A DNA stretch of 64,000 bases from Steroidobacteraceae bacterium. GTDB lineage: Bacteria; Pseudomonadota; Gammaproteobacteria; Steroidobacterales; Steroidobacteraceae. A program made the position numbers and the translations under genes. Numbering within the stretch: position 1 is the stretch's first letter; every line of letters starts with the position of its first letter. A model generated the notes under the pieces. The model had not been told where the DNA came from. It saw nothing but the letters and a program-made list of their open reading frames with translations, and searched no databases. The stretch lies in assembly GCA_017853175.1 (NCBI GenBank), contig JAFMKA010000001.1:84576-148575 (forward strand), read 5' to 3'. Shown piece after piece: positions 37,601 to 47,048 of the stretch.

Positions 37601-38079
37601 TCGCTCAACGCCACTTGTGCACCACCCGCCTGCGGAATGGCGACATACGTAATGTTGGCGTTGACGCTCTGCCCACCATCGAACGCCACGTCGAATTTGA
37701 CCTCTGCGCGACAGCGGTGCGTGGCGATCATGTCATCTTTAAAGAGCGTCTGTACCTTACCCGCTTTCGCCGTGATGTTGGTTTCTGCCCAAGACTTGCA
37801 CGCGGTGACGCATCCGGCCGTACTGCCACTTGCATCGGTAGGGCACTGCGCGGCCACCGCCGGGATTTTTCCGTAAAGACGAGCGGCGCATTGCGAAGAC
37901 AGATCGGTCACCACTCCGCGCTTAGCGAGCGTGAGCATCTTGTCGATCACCTCGGCGTCCTCGCAGGAGACTTCTCGGCTACATCCTGTAATTAGCAAAA
38001 ACATGATGAGACAAAAACCTGTGCAGGCTGCCCGCCAGGACTGTCGCGACAAGGTGTCGCCCACTCGAGCGATAGTCAT
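37597..38079 (-). CDS. Putative Cys-rich lipoprotein, second gene of a coupled operon
   Basis: 160 residues from the ATG at 38079, which overlaps the stop of the upstream gene by 4 bp; longer readings lie inside that gene. Lipobox LITGC (Cys33), then a compact domain with six more Cys (SCED, SSQC, AQC, GCVTAC, HRC), likely disulfide-bonded in the periplasm. C-terminal beta pattern AEVKFDVAF and ANITYVAIP. Family not recognised. Confidence 0.65.
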   Translation of the reverse strand: MTIARVGDTLSRQSWRAACTGFCLIMFLLITGCSREVSCEDAEVIDKMLTLAKRGVVTDLSSQCAARLYGKIPAVAAQCPTDASGSTAGCVTACKSWAETNITAKAGKVQTLFKDDMIATHRCRAEVKFDVAFDGGQSVNANITYVAIPQAGGAQVALSE

Positions 38080-38798
38080 ATCACTGCTCCTGCCTCTATC
38101 CAATGAAATCGATGCGGGGTGATGTACCACGGAAAATAGTGCCGAAGCACCCCGACCGGCAACACGTCGCCCGTTCCGTGGTCCGTCCACTCGCCGCTGA
38201 AACCGAGCCGCTGCAGCATACCCCCGTCCATCGGCTCGTGACTCGTGAACGACGATATGTCGACACGCTCGTCTTTGGACACTCGAGCCGAATAGCGATC
38301 ATGAAAACTCGCCCAGGCTCGATCGGCCAGCCACATCGGCAGCTGGGCCAGACGAGCTTCGTAGTCGTCACGCTCCAAGCCCAACTGACCGAGAACGTTA
38401 CAGAAGAGAACTACCGCCTCGCGGTCGTCGTGCAGTAGTTGCGGCAGGCAGCTGACGAAGTCGGCGTGACGCCACTCGAATTTGATCCCTCGACGCTCGA
38501 GCTCACGCCCGTGACGCAATGCGAAAAAAAATGGCGCGGAGGTATCGAGATCGATCAAGGTCAGTCGACTGAAGAGGTGTAGAAACGGGCCGGGTAGGAA
38601 CCAACCCGCACTCGGCCCGACGATGATCAGATGCGAAGCGCGGGGGTGCCACCCCTGCAAAAATGCTGCGATGGCGGACCGAAAGGGGTCATGCAGTCGG
38701 CGGTGCTTAAGCGCGCGAAAGTGCCATTGGAGTCCTCCGCTTCGGCGTAGCGAACTCGGCGCGGCGCGATGGGCATCGTATTCGTGACCTGACGTCAT
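38076..38798 (-). CDS. Methyltransferase-fold-like protein, first gene of a coupled operon
   Basis: 240 residues, soluble. HLIIVGPSAGWFLPGPFLHLF followed by RLTLIDLDTSA looks like strand 1 and the acidic end of strand 2 of a Rossmann SAM-methyltransferase; EWRHADFVSCLP and VVLFCNVLGQLGL would be strands 3 and 4. The glycine motif is degenerate, so activity is uncertain. The C-terminus is rich in His and aromatic residues. It is followed by two lipoprotein genes with 4-bp overlaps, an odd combination for a cytoplasmic enzyme. Confidence 0.5.
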   Translation of the reverse strand: MTSGHEYDAHRAAPSSLRRSGGLQWHFRALKHRRLHDPFRSAIAAFLQGWHPRASHLIIVGPSAGWFLPGPFLHLFSRLTLIDLDTSAPFFFALRHGRELERRGIKFEWRHADFVSCLPQLLHDDREAVVLFCNVLGQLGLERDDYEARLAQLPMWLADRAWASFHDRYSARVSKDERVDISSFTSHEPMDGGMLQRLGFSGEWTDHGTGDVLPVGVLRHYFPWYITPHRFHWIEAGAVI

Positions 38799-38838
38799 CG
38801 GGCCTCAAGATATCTGGCGATTGGAGTAGGAATCAACC

Positions 38839-39777
38839 ATGAACAAGATCGTTCCCCGAGCCTTTACGGCAGCCCTGCTGGTCATGACCGGCGCCCTGTC
38901 GACGACTCATGCCGAGGCTCGCTCGACGTCGTCTCCTGCAACCAACGCGGGCGGCGCCTGCGTGGTGGCAACCGATGACAACATCGCCGATCTCTTTCGG
39001 AAGTGGAACCTCGCCCTCTCGACCCTCGACTCGGCACGCGTCGCCTCGCTTTACTGGCCGAATGCCGTGTTGCTGCCCACCGTCTCTAACGTACCGAGAA
39101 CCGACACGGCCTCGATCACGGATTACTTCGATCACTTTCTGAAGAAGTTTCCACGCGGCACCATCGTCAAGCGCATCACCCATCATGGCTGCAACGTCTC
39201 GGTCGATGCCGGCCTGTATGATTTTTCGGTGATGGATGCGGCAGGTAACGCCTCATCGGTATCGGCGCGTTACACCTTTGTGTACACCTATAAAAATAGG
39301 GAGTGGAAGATTCAGCATCATCACTCCTCAGCGATGCCCGAACCGGTCGGTGCCGCCACGTCAACGTCCGATCATCACGATGCCGCGTCACACGAAGCCG
39401 CTCACGAAGAGGGTGCTCACGAGACCCATTCAACGGCTGAAAAAAAAAGCGCCCCCGCCGCCGCTGAGTCGGTTGGCAAACGCTCCGGCGAGCAACTTCG
39501 TATTCAGCTTCAATCGGCAACGCGCACACCGTCGTCCTATCTGAATGCAGAGCAGCGACGCAAAGTCGGACGAGAAACCGTAGGACTCAAGGTCTGCGCC
39601 ACCTCGCGTGACGGTGAGCGCTCTTTTGAAGTGTCGGACGCCGCGCCGCACGATGAGGCCAACGAGGCCGCTGTTGCTTGGGCCAAAGCTTCGCGATGGT
39701 CTGTCTCAGGAAACCCGTCGGCAGAAAAACCGGCTTGTGCTCAAGTGGTCGTCCGATTCACGGACATGGGGATTTAA
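38839..39777 (+). CDS. Secreted DUF4440/SnoaL-like protein with a TonB_C-like tail
   Basis: 312 residues. Signal peptide to about residue 27. Residues ~45-165 form a cone-fold domain of the CaMKII-association/DUF4440 type (DDNIADLFRKWNLALSTLD, SLYWPNAVLLPT, ARYTFVYTYKNREWKIQHHHSS). A His/Glu-rich linker (about 170-205) leads to a C-terminal part (QRRKVGRETVGLKVCATSRDG, NEAAVAWAKASRWSV, QVVVRFTDMG) that resembles the TonB C-terminal domain. Two Cys in each half may form disulfides. Function unknown; ribosome site GGAGTAGGAATC. Confidence 0.65.
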   Translation: MNKIVPRAFTAALLVMTGALSTTHAEARSTSSPATNAGGACVVATDDNIADLFRKWNLALSTLDSARVASLYWPNAVLLPTVSNVPRTDTASITDYFDHFLKKFPRGTIVKRITHHGCNVSVDAGLYDFSVMDAAGNASSVSARYTFVYTYKNREWKIQHHHSSAMPEPVGAATSTSDHHDAASHEAAHEEGAHETHSTAEKKSAPAAAESVGKRSGEQLRIQLQSATRTPSSYLNAEQRRKVGRETVGLKVCATSRDGERSFEVSDAAPHDEANEAAVAWAKASRWSVSGNPSAEKPACAQVVVRFTDMGI

Positions 39778-39789
39778 ACCCCCCTTGCG

Positions 39790-40323
39790 TTAATCGAGCG
39801 AGTCGAATTCTCGAGGCAGTCGATAGGTCTTTTTGAAGTCGACTAAAATCTTCTTCGCTTTCTGGCGTTCTTCAGTGGTGAGCAAGCGCTCGACCATCGC
39901 GGCGTTTTTTTCTACGGTCGAAACGAAATCTTTCTCCCAACCTCCGGCCGTTGCGCTCGAGATCGACATCCACACATAGGCCTTGAAAGGGTTGGGCTCT
40001 ACCCCTTTCCCGTAGGCGTAACGCAGACCGATTTCTGCTCGCGCTCGCGGGTTGCCGCGCTGCGCCGCGGTCAGATACCAGCGACTGGCGAGTCGCTCGT
40101 TTTTCTTGACGCACAAACCTCGTGCGTACAACTCGGCGAGACCGAAAGGTGACGTGGAGTCACCCGACTTCTCGCTTTTCATCCAGGCATCACGAGCTTC
40201 GCAGTATTGACCTGAGCGAAATAAATCAAAGCCGCGAATGAATTGCGCCTCGGCGACTGCAGGCAACGTCACGAACGCCAACGCGATCAGAGCGGCCGCA
40301 AAACGCCGATAGTCGTTCGTCAT
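39790..40323 (-). CDS. Periplasmic Sel1-like repeat protein in the stator operon
   Basis: 177 residues. Signal peptide ending VAEAQ (about 27). At least two Sel1/TPR-like repeats: SPFGLAELYARGLCVKKNERLASRWYLTAAQ and ARAEIGLRYAYGKGVEPNPFKAYVWMSISSA (each split here by repeat boundaries). Such repeats bind proteins. ATG overlaps the motB stop (ATGA), so it is co-expressed with the stator. A role in stator assembly would be inference. Confidence 0.7.
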   Translation of the reverse strand: MTNDYRRFAAALIALAFVTLPAVAEAQFIRGFDLFRSGQYCEARDAWMKSEKSGDSTSPFGLAELYARGLCVKKNERLASRWYLTAAQRGNPRARAEIGLRYAYGKGVEPNPFKAYVWMSISSATAGGWEKDFVSTVEKNAAMVERLLTTEERQKAKKILVDFKKTYRLPREFDSLD

Positions 40324-41372
40324 TTGGCAGGTCTCGTACCGTCACGGTAAAGGACGGTGATACTGATTCGACGGTTGCGAGGGTCTGCCGGATTTTCCGG
40401 ATTCACGGGCTGCGAATCGGCGACGCCTTCGATCCGAGAGAATCGAGAGTTGTCGACACCGATCGAGTTGAGGTACTGACGAGTCGAGTCGGCGCGATTC
40501 GCCGACAGACTCCAGTTGTTGTTACCGGCGGAGTTCTTGAACTGCAGGCTGTCGGTGTGTCCACGCACGGCAATCTCGTTGGGGATGCCCTTCAGACTCT
40601 CACCTACTTTCTCGATGAGTGCAACCGCCTCACCCGAAAGCTGGTTGGTTCCCGAACCGAACATCGAAAACCCGGCGTCATCCAGAATCTCGATGCGTAA
40701 CCCTTCCTTCTCACGAACGAACTTCACGACCGAAAGCAAATCAGACGTTTTTTGATCTGCGCCGATTTGCTTCTCGAGCGTGTCCTGCAGGTTCTCGAAA
40801 TTCTTTTCATCTTGCTCGGCAGCAATCTTGCGCTTCTCTTCCTCGCTAAGACCTTGCGGCAACGCTTGATCTTCCGAGGTGACTTCCTCCTCTTCTGTTC
40901 CGGGCGCCGTCAGTTGCTGGATGCCCGTCTGGGTCAGCGTAAGCGGAAGGGCTTTTGGATCGATCAACGACATACCACCAAAAAACCCAGTGGAACCACC
41001 CGACATATCGACGCGGGGTGCATTGGTGGGCTGAAAGTACTCGGCAATGCTCTTACGCTGATCGGCGTTGGTAGCGCCGAGCAACCACATGAGCAGGAAG
41101 AAGGCCATCATCGCCGTCATCATGTCGGCGAGCGCGATTTTCCAGGCGCCGCCGTGGCCACCTGCATGCCCCTCATCAATGATTTTTTTGATGATGATGG
41201 GCTGAAGAGGCGCGCCCCCTTCAGGCGCTGCCGGCGGCGCTTGGGCCCCGGCGTCTGCCGGCGCTGCAGTATCGGCCGGAGCAACAGCCGAGTCTCCGAC
41301 TTGAGTCGGATCGTCGGGAGCCGCCGCGTCCGGCGCGACCGCCGCAGGAGCGTTACTTGCCTCGGAGGCCAT
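40320..41372 (-). CDS. motB: Flagellar stator protein MotB
   Basis: 350 residues. An Ala/Pro-rich N-terminal extension of about 50 residues precedes the usual start region IIIKKIIDEGHAGGHGGAW. The single membrane helix WKIALADMMTAMMAFFLLMWL carries Asp83, the proton-binding Asp (Asp32 in E. coli). The C-terminal OmpA-like peptidoglycan-binding domain has AVRGHTDSLQF, NWSLSANRADSTRQYL and NPADPRNRRISI. Works with MotA as the torque-generating ion channel. Overlaps motA by 20 bp. Confidence 0.93.
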   Translation of the reverse strand: MASEASNAPAAVAPDAAAPDDPTQVGDSAVAPADTAAPADAGAQAPPAAPEGGAPLQPIIIKKIIDEGHAGGHGGAWKIALADMMTAMMAFFLLMWLLGATNADQRKSIAEYFQPTNAPRVDMSGGSTGFFGGMSLIDPKALPLTLTQTGIQQLTAPGTEEEEVTSEDQALPQGLSEEEKRKIAAEQDEKNFENLQDTLEKQIGADQKTSDLLSVVKFVREKEGLRIEILDDAGFSMFGSGTNQLSGEAVALIEKVGESLKGIPNEIAVRGHTDSLQFKNSAGNNNWSLSANRADSTRQYLNSIGVDNSRFSRIEGVADSQPVNPENPADPRNRRISITVLYRDGTRPAK

Positions 41373-42216
41373 CGAAGACTTCCGCGAAAGTGGGTGCTGA
41401 GTGATGGTCGATCGCAGCGCGAGCCGACTCGATGATCAAGGGAACCGGATCACCACGGATATGACCGATCAGCGTGAACTTCGCCACGGCGTAGATCTGG
41501 CCTTCTTCATCGATGATCTGCGCGAGGCGAGCGGCCAAAGGACCCACGATACCGTAGGCCATGAACACGCCGAGGAAGGTTCCGACGAGCGCACTACCAA
41601 TGAGTGCACCAAGAACTGACGGCGGCTGATCGATCGCCGCCATGGTCTTCACGACGCCCAGCACGCAGGCCACGATACCGAGCGCCGGCAGCGCGCCTTC
41701 GAGGTTCGCAAGCGCCTGCGCGGGTTTGAGCGCTGAGTGATGATGAGTCTTGATGGCGACAGTGAGATTGTCGGCAACCGTCTCAGGGTTCGGCGGCTGG
41801 TTCGACGTGACGAGCAGTCGAATCGTGTCGCAAATCATGCCGATCAGCGCGTGATCTTTGAGGAGCTTCGGGTACTCACCGAAAATCGAACTCGCTTCCG
41901 GATTCTCGATGTGAGGCTCGAGCGCCACGGCACCCTCAGCCTTGAGCAACTTGAATAGCTTGGTGATGAGCGTGATGGTGTCTTGGAATTCCTGCTTATG
42001 ATAAGCGGGGCCACTCAGACACTTGCCGATGCCCCCGCCGACACCCTTGAGAATCTCAAGACTGTTACCGATCACCATCGCGCCGATACCGGCTCCGAGG
42101 ATGATGCCCATCTCGGTCGGCGCCGCCTCGATGATGGGTGCCATAGGGCCGTGGTGAAGAATGTAAAACCCGAAAACACAGCCGAATAGGACGACCAACC
42201 CGATGATTACGAACAC
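41353..42216 (-). CDS. motA: Flagellar stator protein MotA
   Basis: 287 residues, with a GTG start preceded by GGGAGATAGAAC. Four membrane helices; AAPTEMGIILGAGIGAMVIG is the second, GALPALGIVACVLGVVKTM and LGALIGSALVGTFLGVFMAYG are the third and fourth with the conserved Pro. The large cytoplasmic loop (about 65-165) carries the charged residues that act on FliG. Proton type by resemblance to E. coli MotA rather than PomA. 40 bp after fliA. Confidence 0.93.
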   Translation of the reverse strand: MFVIIGLVVLFGCVFGFYILHHGPMAPIIEAAPTEMGIILGAGIGAMVIGNSLEILKGVGGGIGKCLSGPAYHKQEFQDTITLITKLFKLLKAEGAVALEPHIENPEASSIFGEYPKLLKDHALIGMICDTIRLLVTSNQPPNPETVADNLTVAIKTHHHSALKPAQALANLEGALPALGIVACVLGVVKTMAAIDQPPSVLGALIGSALVGTFLGVFMAYGIVGPLAARLAQIIDEEGQIYAVAKFTLIGHIRGDPVPLIIESARAAIDHHSAPTFAEVFDGLRGK

Positions 42217-42256
42217 GTTCTATCTCCCGGCCGGGGCATTTTGCCCAGCTTGACGA

Positions 42257-43033
42257 TTAACCACGCAATTCCCCGTTTTTACTTGACGACTGTCGAGGGC
42301 GGGGAGCCCCCGTGCCGTTGGCGTTGGCATCGCCGTTGATCAACGCGCGCAACTGTTTGGCGATCGACGTCAGCATTTGGCTGACCCGCGATTCGCTCAC
42401 CGAAAGCACTGCGCCGATTTCGCGCAAAGTGAGTTCCCGATCGTAATAGAGCGCCACGACGGTCTTCTCACGTTCGGATAATGAAGCAATACCCTGCTTG
42501 AGGGCGATACGAATGCTGTCTTCGTCAGCCACTTCATCCGGTGTCGGCTCTTCGCTCGCAAAGTTGATCTCTTCGAGCGTGACCGAACCTGCAAGACCCT
42601 GATTACGTCCGCGAAGCTCGTGATAACGACCTACGTCTAATCCGAGCTCGTCGGCAATTTGACGATGAGTCGCCGGCAAGCCTTTTTCGTTTGCAATTCG
42701 GGTGGCTGCCGCGCGCGCCTCGACGGCGACCTTCACGGTACTGCGCGGCGCCCATGCCGCACGTCTGATTTCGTCGAGCATTGCGCCGCGAATTCGGAGT
42801 TTGGCGAACGTTTCGAAATCGTTCCCGCGCTCGGGGTCAAAGGACTCGATCGCCTCCATCAAACCCACGATGCCAGCCTGGACGAGATCTGAGTGCTCGA
42901 TAGCAGCAGGCAAACGTCCACGGAAATGCGCGGCGACGCGCTTCACCAACTTGAAGTGTGCAGCGAAGTCGGCGCTCGCGTTCGGCGCCGTCGACGAAGC
43001 GACTTCAGAGTATGCGTCGCCTAATCTTTTCAT
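42257..43033 (-). CDS. fliA: Flagellar sigma factor FliA (sigma-28)
   Basis: 258 residues. Region 2: EHSDLVQAGIVGLMEAIESFDP and FETFAKLRIRGAMLDEIRR; region 3: ATHRQIADELGLD; region 4 helix-turn-helix: LTLREIGAVLSVSESRVSQML. Directs RNA polymerase to late flagellar and chemotaxis promoters and is inhibited by FlgM. N-terminus is ~20 residues longer than in E. coli. Overlaps flhG by 4 bp. Confidence 0.95.
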   Translation of the reverse strand: MKRLGDAYSEVASSTAPNASADFAAHFKLVKRVAAHFRGRLPAAIEHSDLVQAGIVGLMEAIESFDPERGNDFETFAKLRIRGAMLDEIRRAAWAPRSTVKVAVEARAAATRIANEKGLPATHRQIADELGLDVGRYHELRGRNQGLAGSVTLEEINFASEEPTPDEVADEDSIRIALKQGIASLSEREKTVVALYYDRELTLREIGAVLSVSESRVSQMLTSIAKQLRALINGDANANGTGAPRPRQSSSKNGELRG

Positions 43034-43857
43034 TGGCTGCCCGTCCTGGCGGTTCCACCAACCAACTTCAGAAAGGCTCGAGAATTTTCATTATCGACTT
43101 TCAAACCTTCGAAACGCATCGCGATTTGATTGATTGCGGCAGTCGTCAAGCTACGCGGCGCGGCCTTGATGAGCGTTTCGCGACGACGTGTCGCCATCAT
43201 CACTTCCGATTCGTGAGGGACGATGCCCCCGAGTACGAGGTTCAACTCGAGGAAGCGCATCGCCACCTGTTGCAGCCGCTCGAAAACCTGCTGTCCACGC
43301 GGCACCGAAACAACGTCGTTGACGACGATCTCGAAGTTCCGATTGCCGAAGTCCTGGTGCATCACTTTGATGAGCCCATACGCATCGGCGAGCGAAGCCG
43401 GCTCATCGCGCACGACTACGACGATCGTGTCGGCGAGTCGAGCGAGCATGGTGACATGTTTACCGATTCCGGCACCGGTATCGATGATTACGAAATCGGC
43501 AGCTGGGGTCAGAGTACCGAGGGCCTGTACGACTTGCGTCATCTCGAGCGTACCCATCTCCGCCATGTCGCGCTTACCCGAAGACCCCGGTATGACCTTG
43601 ATACCCGCTGGTCCATCGAACAGCGTCTGCGAAAGAGTGCAGCGCCCTGCCACCGCGTCGGAGATATCGAACTGCGGTTGGATCCCTAACAGAACATGTA
43701 CGTTGGCCAGACCCATATCGCCATCGAACAGCCACACCGAGTGACCACGCGTTGCGAGGGCCGCCGCGACGTTGAGACTGAGGAACGTCTTGCCTACGCC
43801 CCCTTTCCCACTCGAGAAAGCGATGAATCGGGTTTTTCTTTCGCCGGAGTCGCTCAT
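43030..43857 (-). CDS. flhG: Flagellar number regulator FlhG (FleN), MinD-like ATPase
   Basis: 275 residues. Deviant Walker A FSSGKGGVGKTFLSLN, switch FDGDMGLANVHVLLG, and DFVIIDTGAGIGKHV. With FlhF it sets number and place of polar flagella; in Pseudomonas it also antagonises FleQ. Overlaps both flhF and fliA by 4 bp. Confidence 0.95.
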   Translation of the reverse strand: MSDSGERKTRFIAFSSGKGGVGKTFLSLNVAAALATRGHSVWLFDGDMGLANVHVLLGIQPQFDISDAVAGRCTLSQTLFDGPAGIKVIPGSSGKRDMAEMGTLEMTQVVQALGTLTPAADFVIIDTGAGIGKHVTMLARLADTIVVVVRDEPASLADAYGLIKVMHQDFGNRNFEIVVNDVVSVPRGQQVFERLQQVAMRFLELNLVLGGIVPHESEVMMATRRRETLIKAAPRSLTTAAINQIAMRFEGLKVDNENSRAFLKLVGGTARTGSQ

Positions 43858-44924
43858 TCGATACCTTCCGGCGCGACTTCGAGCGTGAGTTCGAGCGCAT
43901 GGCGCACGGGCCCGCCGAGCGTATCGGCGGTCGGATGAATGAGAGAGGCGGTCGGATCGGCCGACACCGAAAGCCCCGCTAAGCGTAGCCCGCGCTCAGC
44001 CATGCTTCCGAGCAAGCCTAACGGCACCTCGGTCGATGACCAATGAGTGAGAATCACGCCGGCGATCGGGCCCGTGCACTCGAACCATCGTGCGGCAGTG
44101 AGGCGGTTAAGGTAAGCCGGGATACACAGATACAGATCGTAGCCGGCCAACTCCGGACGATCGGTCATCAAATCATCTCGGCTATAGCCACCGGCATCGA
44201 CCACGAGAGCGCCAGAGGCGACACCGCCCCAACTCGACTCAATCTGCGCCGCATCGGCCATGGCAAAGAATTTTTCGCGGGCACCCGGACGCGGATCGCG
44301 TGAGGCACTGACGACTGCCGGCAAAGATTTCGCTTTCGCGATCGACCGAGCGGCCTGCATCGCCGCGGTGGTCTTGCCACCCGCCGCCGGACCGACGAAT
44401 ACCGCAGTTCGGTCGCCGAGCGCAGCGCCCTCGGCGCCGCGATTGAGATCTTCCAGCAAGCGACTGCCCATCGACACCGAGTCGAGACCCGCCGCGATCA
44501 GTTGACTCGCATAAGCCGCCGAAACGCCCTGCTCGAGCAACGCCATTTTTTGCTTCAATCCGTGAATGCTGCCGCTGCTCGACGCAAGTCGCATCTCGAG
44601 CGCTTGGAGTTCTTTGCGGATCAGTCCGACGATCGCCTGCCCGTCATCGGCATCGACCGTCGCCGACGCGACAGGGGCCGCTGCCGTGAATACAGGCTTC
44701 GGGCGAGCCAGCATTTCTTCCTGCAGCGTTGCCGCGAAGGCCTCTCGCGCCTCCGCATCGACGATCGGCGTCTCTTCGTCTGCCATATCGTTGGTGCACA
44801 CGAGTAATTCGTGTGAGTTCCCGACGCGGCTTGAGGAAATCAGCAACGTGTTCGGTCCATACAAGCGACGTGACCGCTCACTCGCTTCGTTGAAGGTACC
44901 GGCAACCACTCGTTCGATACGCAT
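43854..44924 (-). CDS. flhF: SRP-like GTPase FlhF, polar flagellum positioning
   Basis: 356 residues from ATG 44924, preceded by ACGGGGATTG; a TTG two codons upstream is less likely. B-domain MRIERVVAGTFNEA at the N-terminus, N-domain helices (~100-165) and G-domain with P-loop VGPAAGGKTTA (178-187). The G3 motif reads VDAGGYS where DTAG is usual, and the C-terminal domain is shorter than in E. coli-type Ffh relatives. It marks the pole for flagellar assembly. Confidence 0.9.
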   Translation of the reverse strand: MRIERVVAGTFNEASERSRRLYGPNTLLISSSRVGNSHELLVCTNDMADEETPIVDAEAREAFAATLQEEMLARPKPVFTAAAPVASATVDADDGQAIVGLIRKELQALEMRLASSSGSIHGLKQKMALLEQGVSAAYASQLIAAGLDSVSMGSRLLEDLNRGAEGAALGDRTAVFVGPAAGGKTTAAMQAARSIAKAKSLPAVVSASRDPRPGAREKFFAMADAAQIESSWGGVASGALVVDAGGYSRDDLMTDRPELAGYDLYLCIPAYLNRLTAARWFECTGPIAGVILTHWSSTEVPLGLLGSMAERGLRLAGLSVSADPTASLIHPTADTLGGPVRHALELTLEVAPEGIE

Positions 44925-44936
44925 GAACAATCCCCG

Positions 44937-47048
44937 TTAAGCCGCTGCAGTCTGCCGCGCTTGCACTGTGATACTGGTGTTGACTCGGAGGTTCGTGTCC
45001 TCCGGGAGTTCTGAATACGAAAGCACCGACAGCCCCGGAATCCGCGGCCGCAGAATACGTGACAACCAAGGTCGGAGCGTCGGCGACGTCACGAGCAACG
45101 CAGGTCGATCGCTATTCAACTCATCTTGCGACGCCTTGCTCACAGAACGTAGTAACCCCTCGGCGAGCTCAGGCTCCACCGGCACGTTGCCACCCTGACC
45201 ACGACGCGCCGTGGCATGCAGCACCTGCTCGAGCTCGGGTGCCAAGGTCATCACCGAAAGCTCATCGCCATGCTGTGCGTACTGCTGAACGATCATGCGA
45301 CCGAGCGCGATACGAGCCACGCCCGTGAGTTCATCGATGTCCTGAACTTTTTCGGCAACCGGCGCGATAGCGAGCAAAACACCACGAAGGTCGCGGATCG
45401 ATACGCCCTCGGCGAGCAAGTTCTGTAGAACTTGCGTGAGCGTACCAATCGACAATTTCTTCGGAATCAATTCTTCGACGAGTTTTGGCGCCGCGGCAGC
45501 CAGCTTGTCGACGAGCTGCTGCGTCTCATCATGACCTAACAGCAGATTACAGTTTTCCTGCAGGATTTTGTTGAGGTGCGTCGCGATCGTGGTGCTCGCA
45601 TCGACTACGGTGTAGCCGAGTGAGCGGGCGTAGTCACGCTGCGCCGGATCGATCCATACGGCATCGAGACCGAAAGTGGGGTCTTTCGTTCGCAGACCCT
45701 GCAGTTCGCCATGAACCACGCCCGAGTGAATCGCGAGCTCGCGAGTCGGCTTGACCTCGCCGCGCCCGATCACCACACCATTCACCATGATCTGATAGGC
45801 CTCGGGTCGCAGATCGAGGTTGTCGCGAATGTGAACCTGCGGAATGAGAAAGCCGAGTTCGTAGGTCAACTTCTTTCGAATTCCGCGGATGCGCGTGACC
45901 AGCGAACCCCCTTGCTGAGCGTCGATCAGCGCGACGAGCGCATAACCGACCTCGAGACCGATGGCATCAGCCTGCTGCACATCTGACCACGACAATTCTT
46001 TCGGAGCAGCCGGAGCCTCCTCGGACTTCTTCTCCGCGAGCTTCACCTTCTCGCGTCGACGCATCAGCAGCCAAGCGGCGCCCGCGGTGATCGCCGCGAG
46101 CGATAAAAACGCGACGTGCGGCATGCCCGGGATGACGCCGAGCAGCGCGAGGATGCATGCGGTCAGCCACCAGGCTTCGATATTGTTGAACTGATTGGAC
46201 GTCTGCTGATGCAGCGACTCTTCGCCGGATACGCGGGTCACGATGATCGCCGTCGCGACCGACAGCAACAGCGAGGGCACCTGGGCGACGAGTCCGTCAC
46301 CGACCGCAAGGGTGGTGTAACGCTCGAGAGCCATGCTCATAGACATCCCGTGCTTCATCGTACCGACGAGAATGCCGCCGACGATGTTGATGAGCAGAAT
46401 CAAAATACCGGCAACCGCGTCACCACGAACGAACTTGCTGGCACCGTCCATCGATCCGTAAAAATCGGCTTCAGATGAAATCTCGCGACGTCGTACCCTC
46501 GCCTGCTCCTGGTTGATCAGCCCCGCAGCGAGATCGGCATCGACGGCCATTTGCTTACCGGGCAAGGCATCGAGGGTAAATCGCGCGGTCACTTCGGACA
46601 CTCGTCCCGCACCTTTGGTGACGACGACGAAGTTGATGATGACGAGGATTGCGAAGACAACGATGCCGACGATGTAATCACCGGCGACAAGCACCGAACC
46701 GAAGGCTTCGATCACGTGACCTGCCGCATCGGTACCTTCGTGACCGGAGCTGAGCACCACTCGGGTCGAGGCCACGTTGAGCGCAAGGCGCAACAAAGTT
46801 GCGAAAAGCAGTACGGTCGGAAAGACCGAGAAGGAAAACGGCCGCGCGGTCGCGATCGCCAAAAACAAAATCACGAGCGACAAGGCGATGTTGAACGTGA
46901 AGAAAAGATCGAGGAGCAGCGGCGGAACCGGAAGCAGCAACATCCCGAGAAGCAGTAGGAACCCCAACGGGATCGCCACGGCCTCAAGCGGCAACTTCTT
47001 GCCGAATTGTCGAAGGTTCGACACCATGTCGAACGGGATATCTGCCAT
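44937..47048 (-). CDS. flhA: Flagellar export apparatus protein FlhA
   Basis: 703 residues. Eight membrane helices in the first ~330 residues, with the FHIPEP signature region VRRREISSEADFYGSMDGASKFVRGDA spanning about 150-185. The large cytosolic domain (~360-700) receives substrate-chaperone complexes. First gene of the flhA-flhF-flhG-fliA-motAB operon; a sigma-54 promoter lies about 80 bp upstream of the ATG. Confidence 0.97.
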   Translation of the reverse strand: MADIPFDMVSNLRQFGKKLPLEAVAIPLGFLLLLGMLLLPVPPLLLDLFFTFNIALSLVILFLAIATARPFSFSVFPTVLLFATLLRLALNVASTRVVLSSGHEGTDAAGHVIEAFGSVLVAGDYIVGIVVFAILVIINFVVVTKGAGRVSEVTARFTLDALPGKQMAVDADLAAGLINQEQARVRRREISSEADFYGSMDGASKFVRGDAVAGILILLINIVGGILVGTMKHGMSMSMALERYTTLAVGDGLVAQVPSLLLSVATAIIVTRVSGEESLHQQTSNQFNNIEAWWLTACILALLGVIPGMPHVAFLSLAAITAGAAWLLMRRREKVKLAEKKSEEAPAAPKELSWSDVQQADAIGLEVGYALVALIDAQQGGSLVTRIRGIRKKLTYELGFLIPQVHIRDNLDLRPEAYQIMVNGVVIGRGEVKPTRELAIHSGVVHGELQGLRTKDPTFGLDAVWIDPAQRDYARSLGYTVVDASTTIATHLNKILQENCNLLLGHDETQQLVDKLAAAAPKLVEELIPKKLSIGTLTQVLQNLLAEGVSIRDLRGVLLAIAPVAEKVQDIDELTGVARIALGRMIVQQYAQHGDELSVMTLAPELEQVLHATARRGQGGNVPVEPELAEGLLRSVSKASQDELNSDRPALLVTSPTLRPWLSRILRPRIPGLSVLSYSELPEDTNLRVNTSITVQARQTAAA

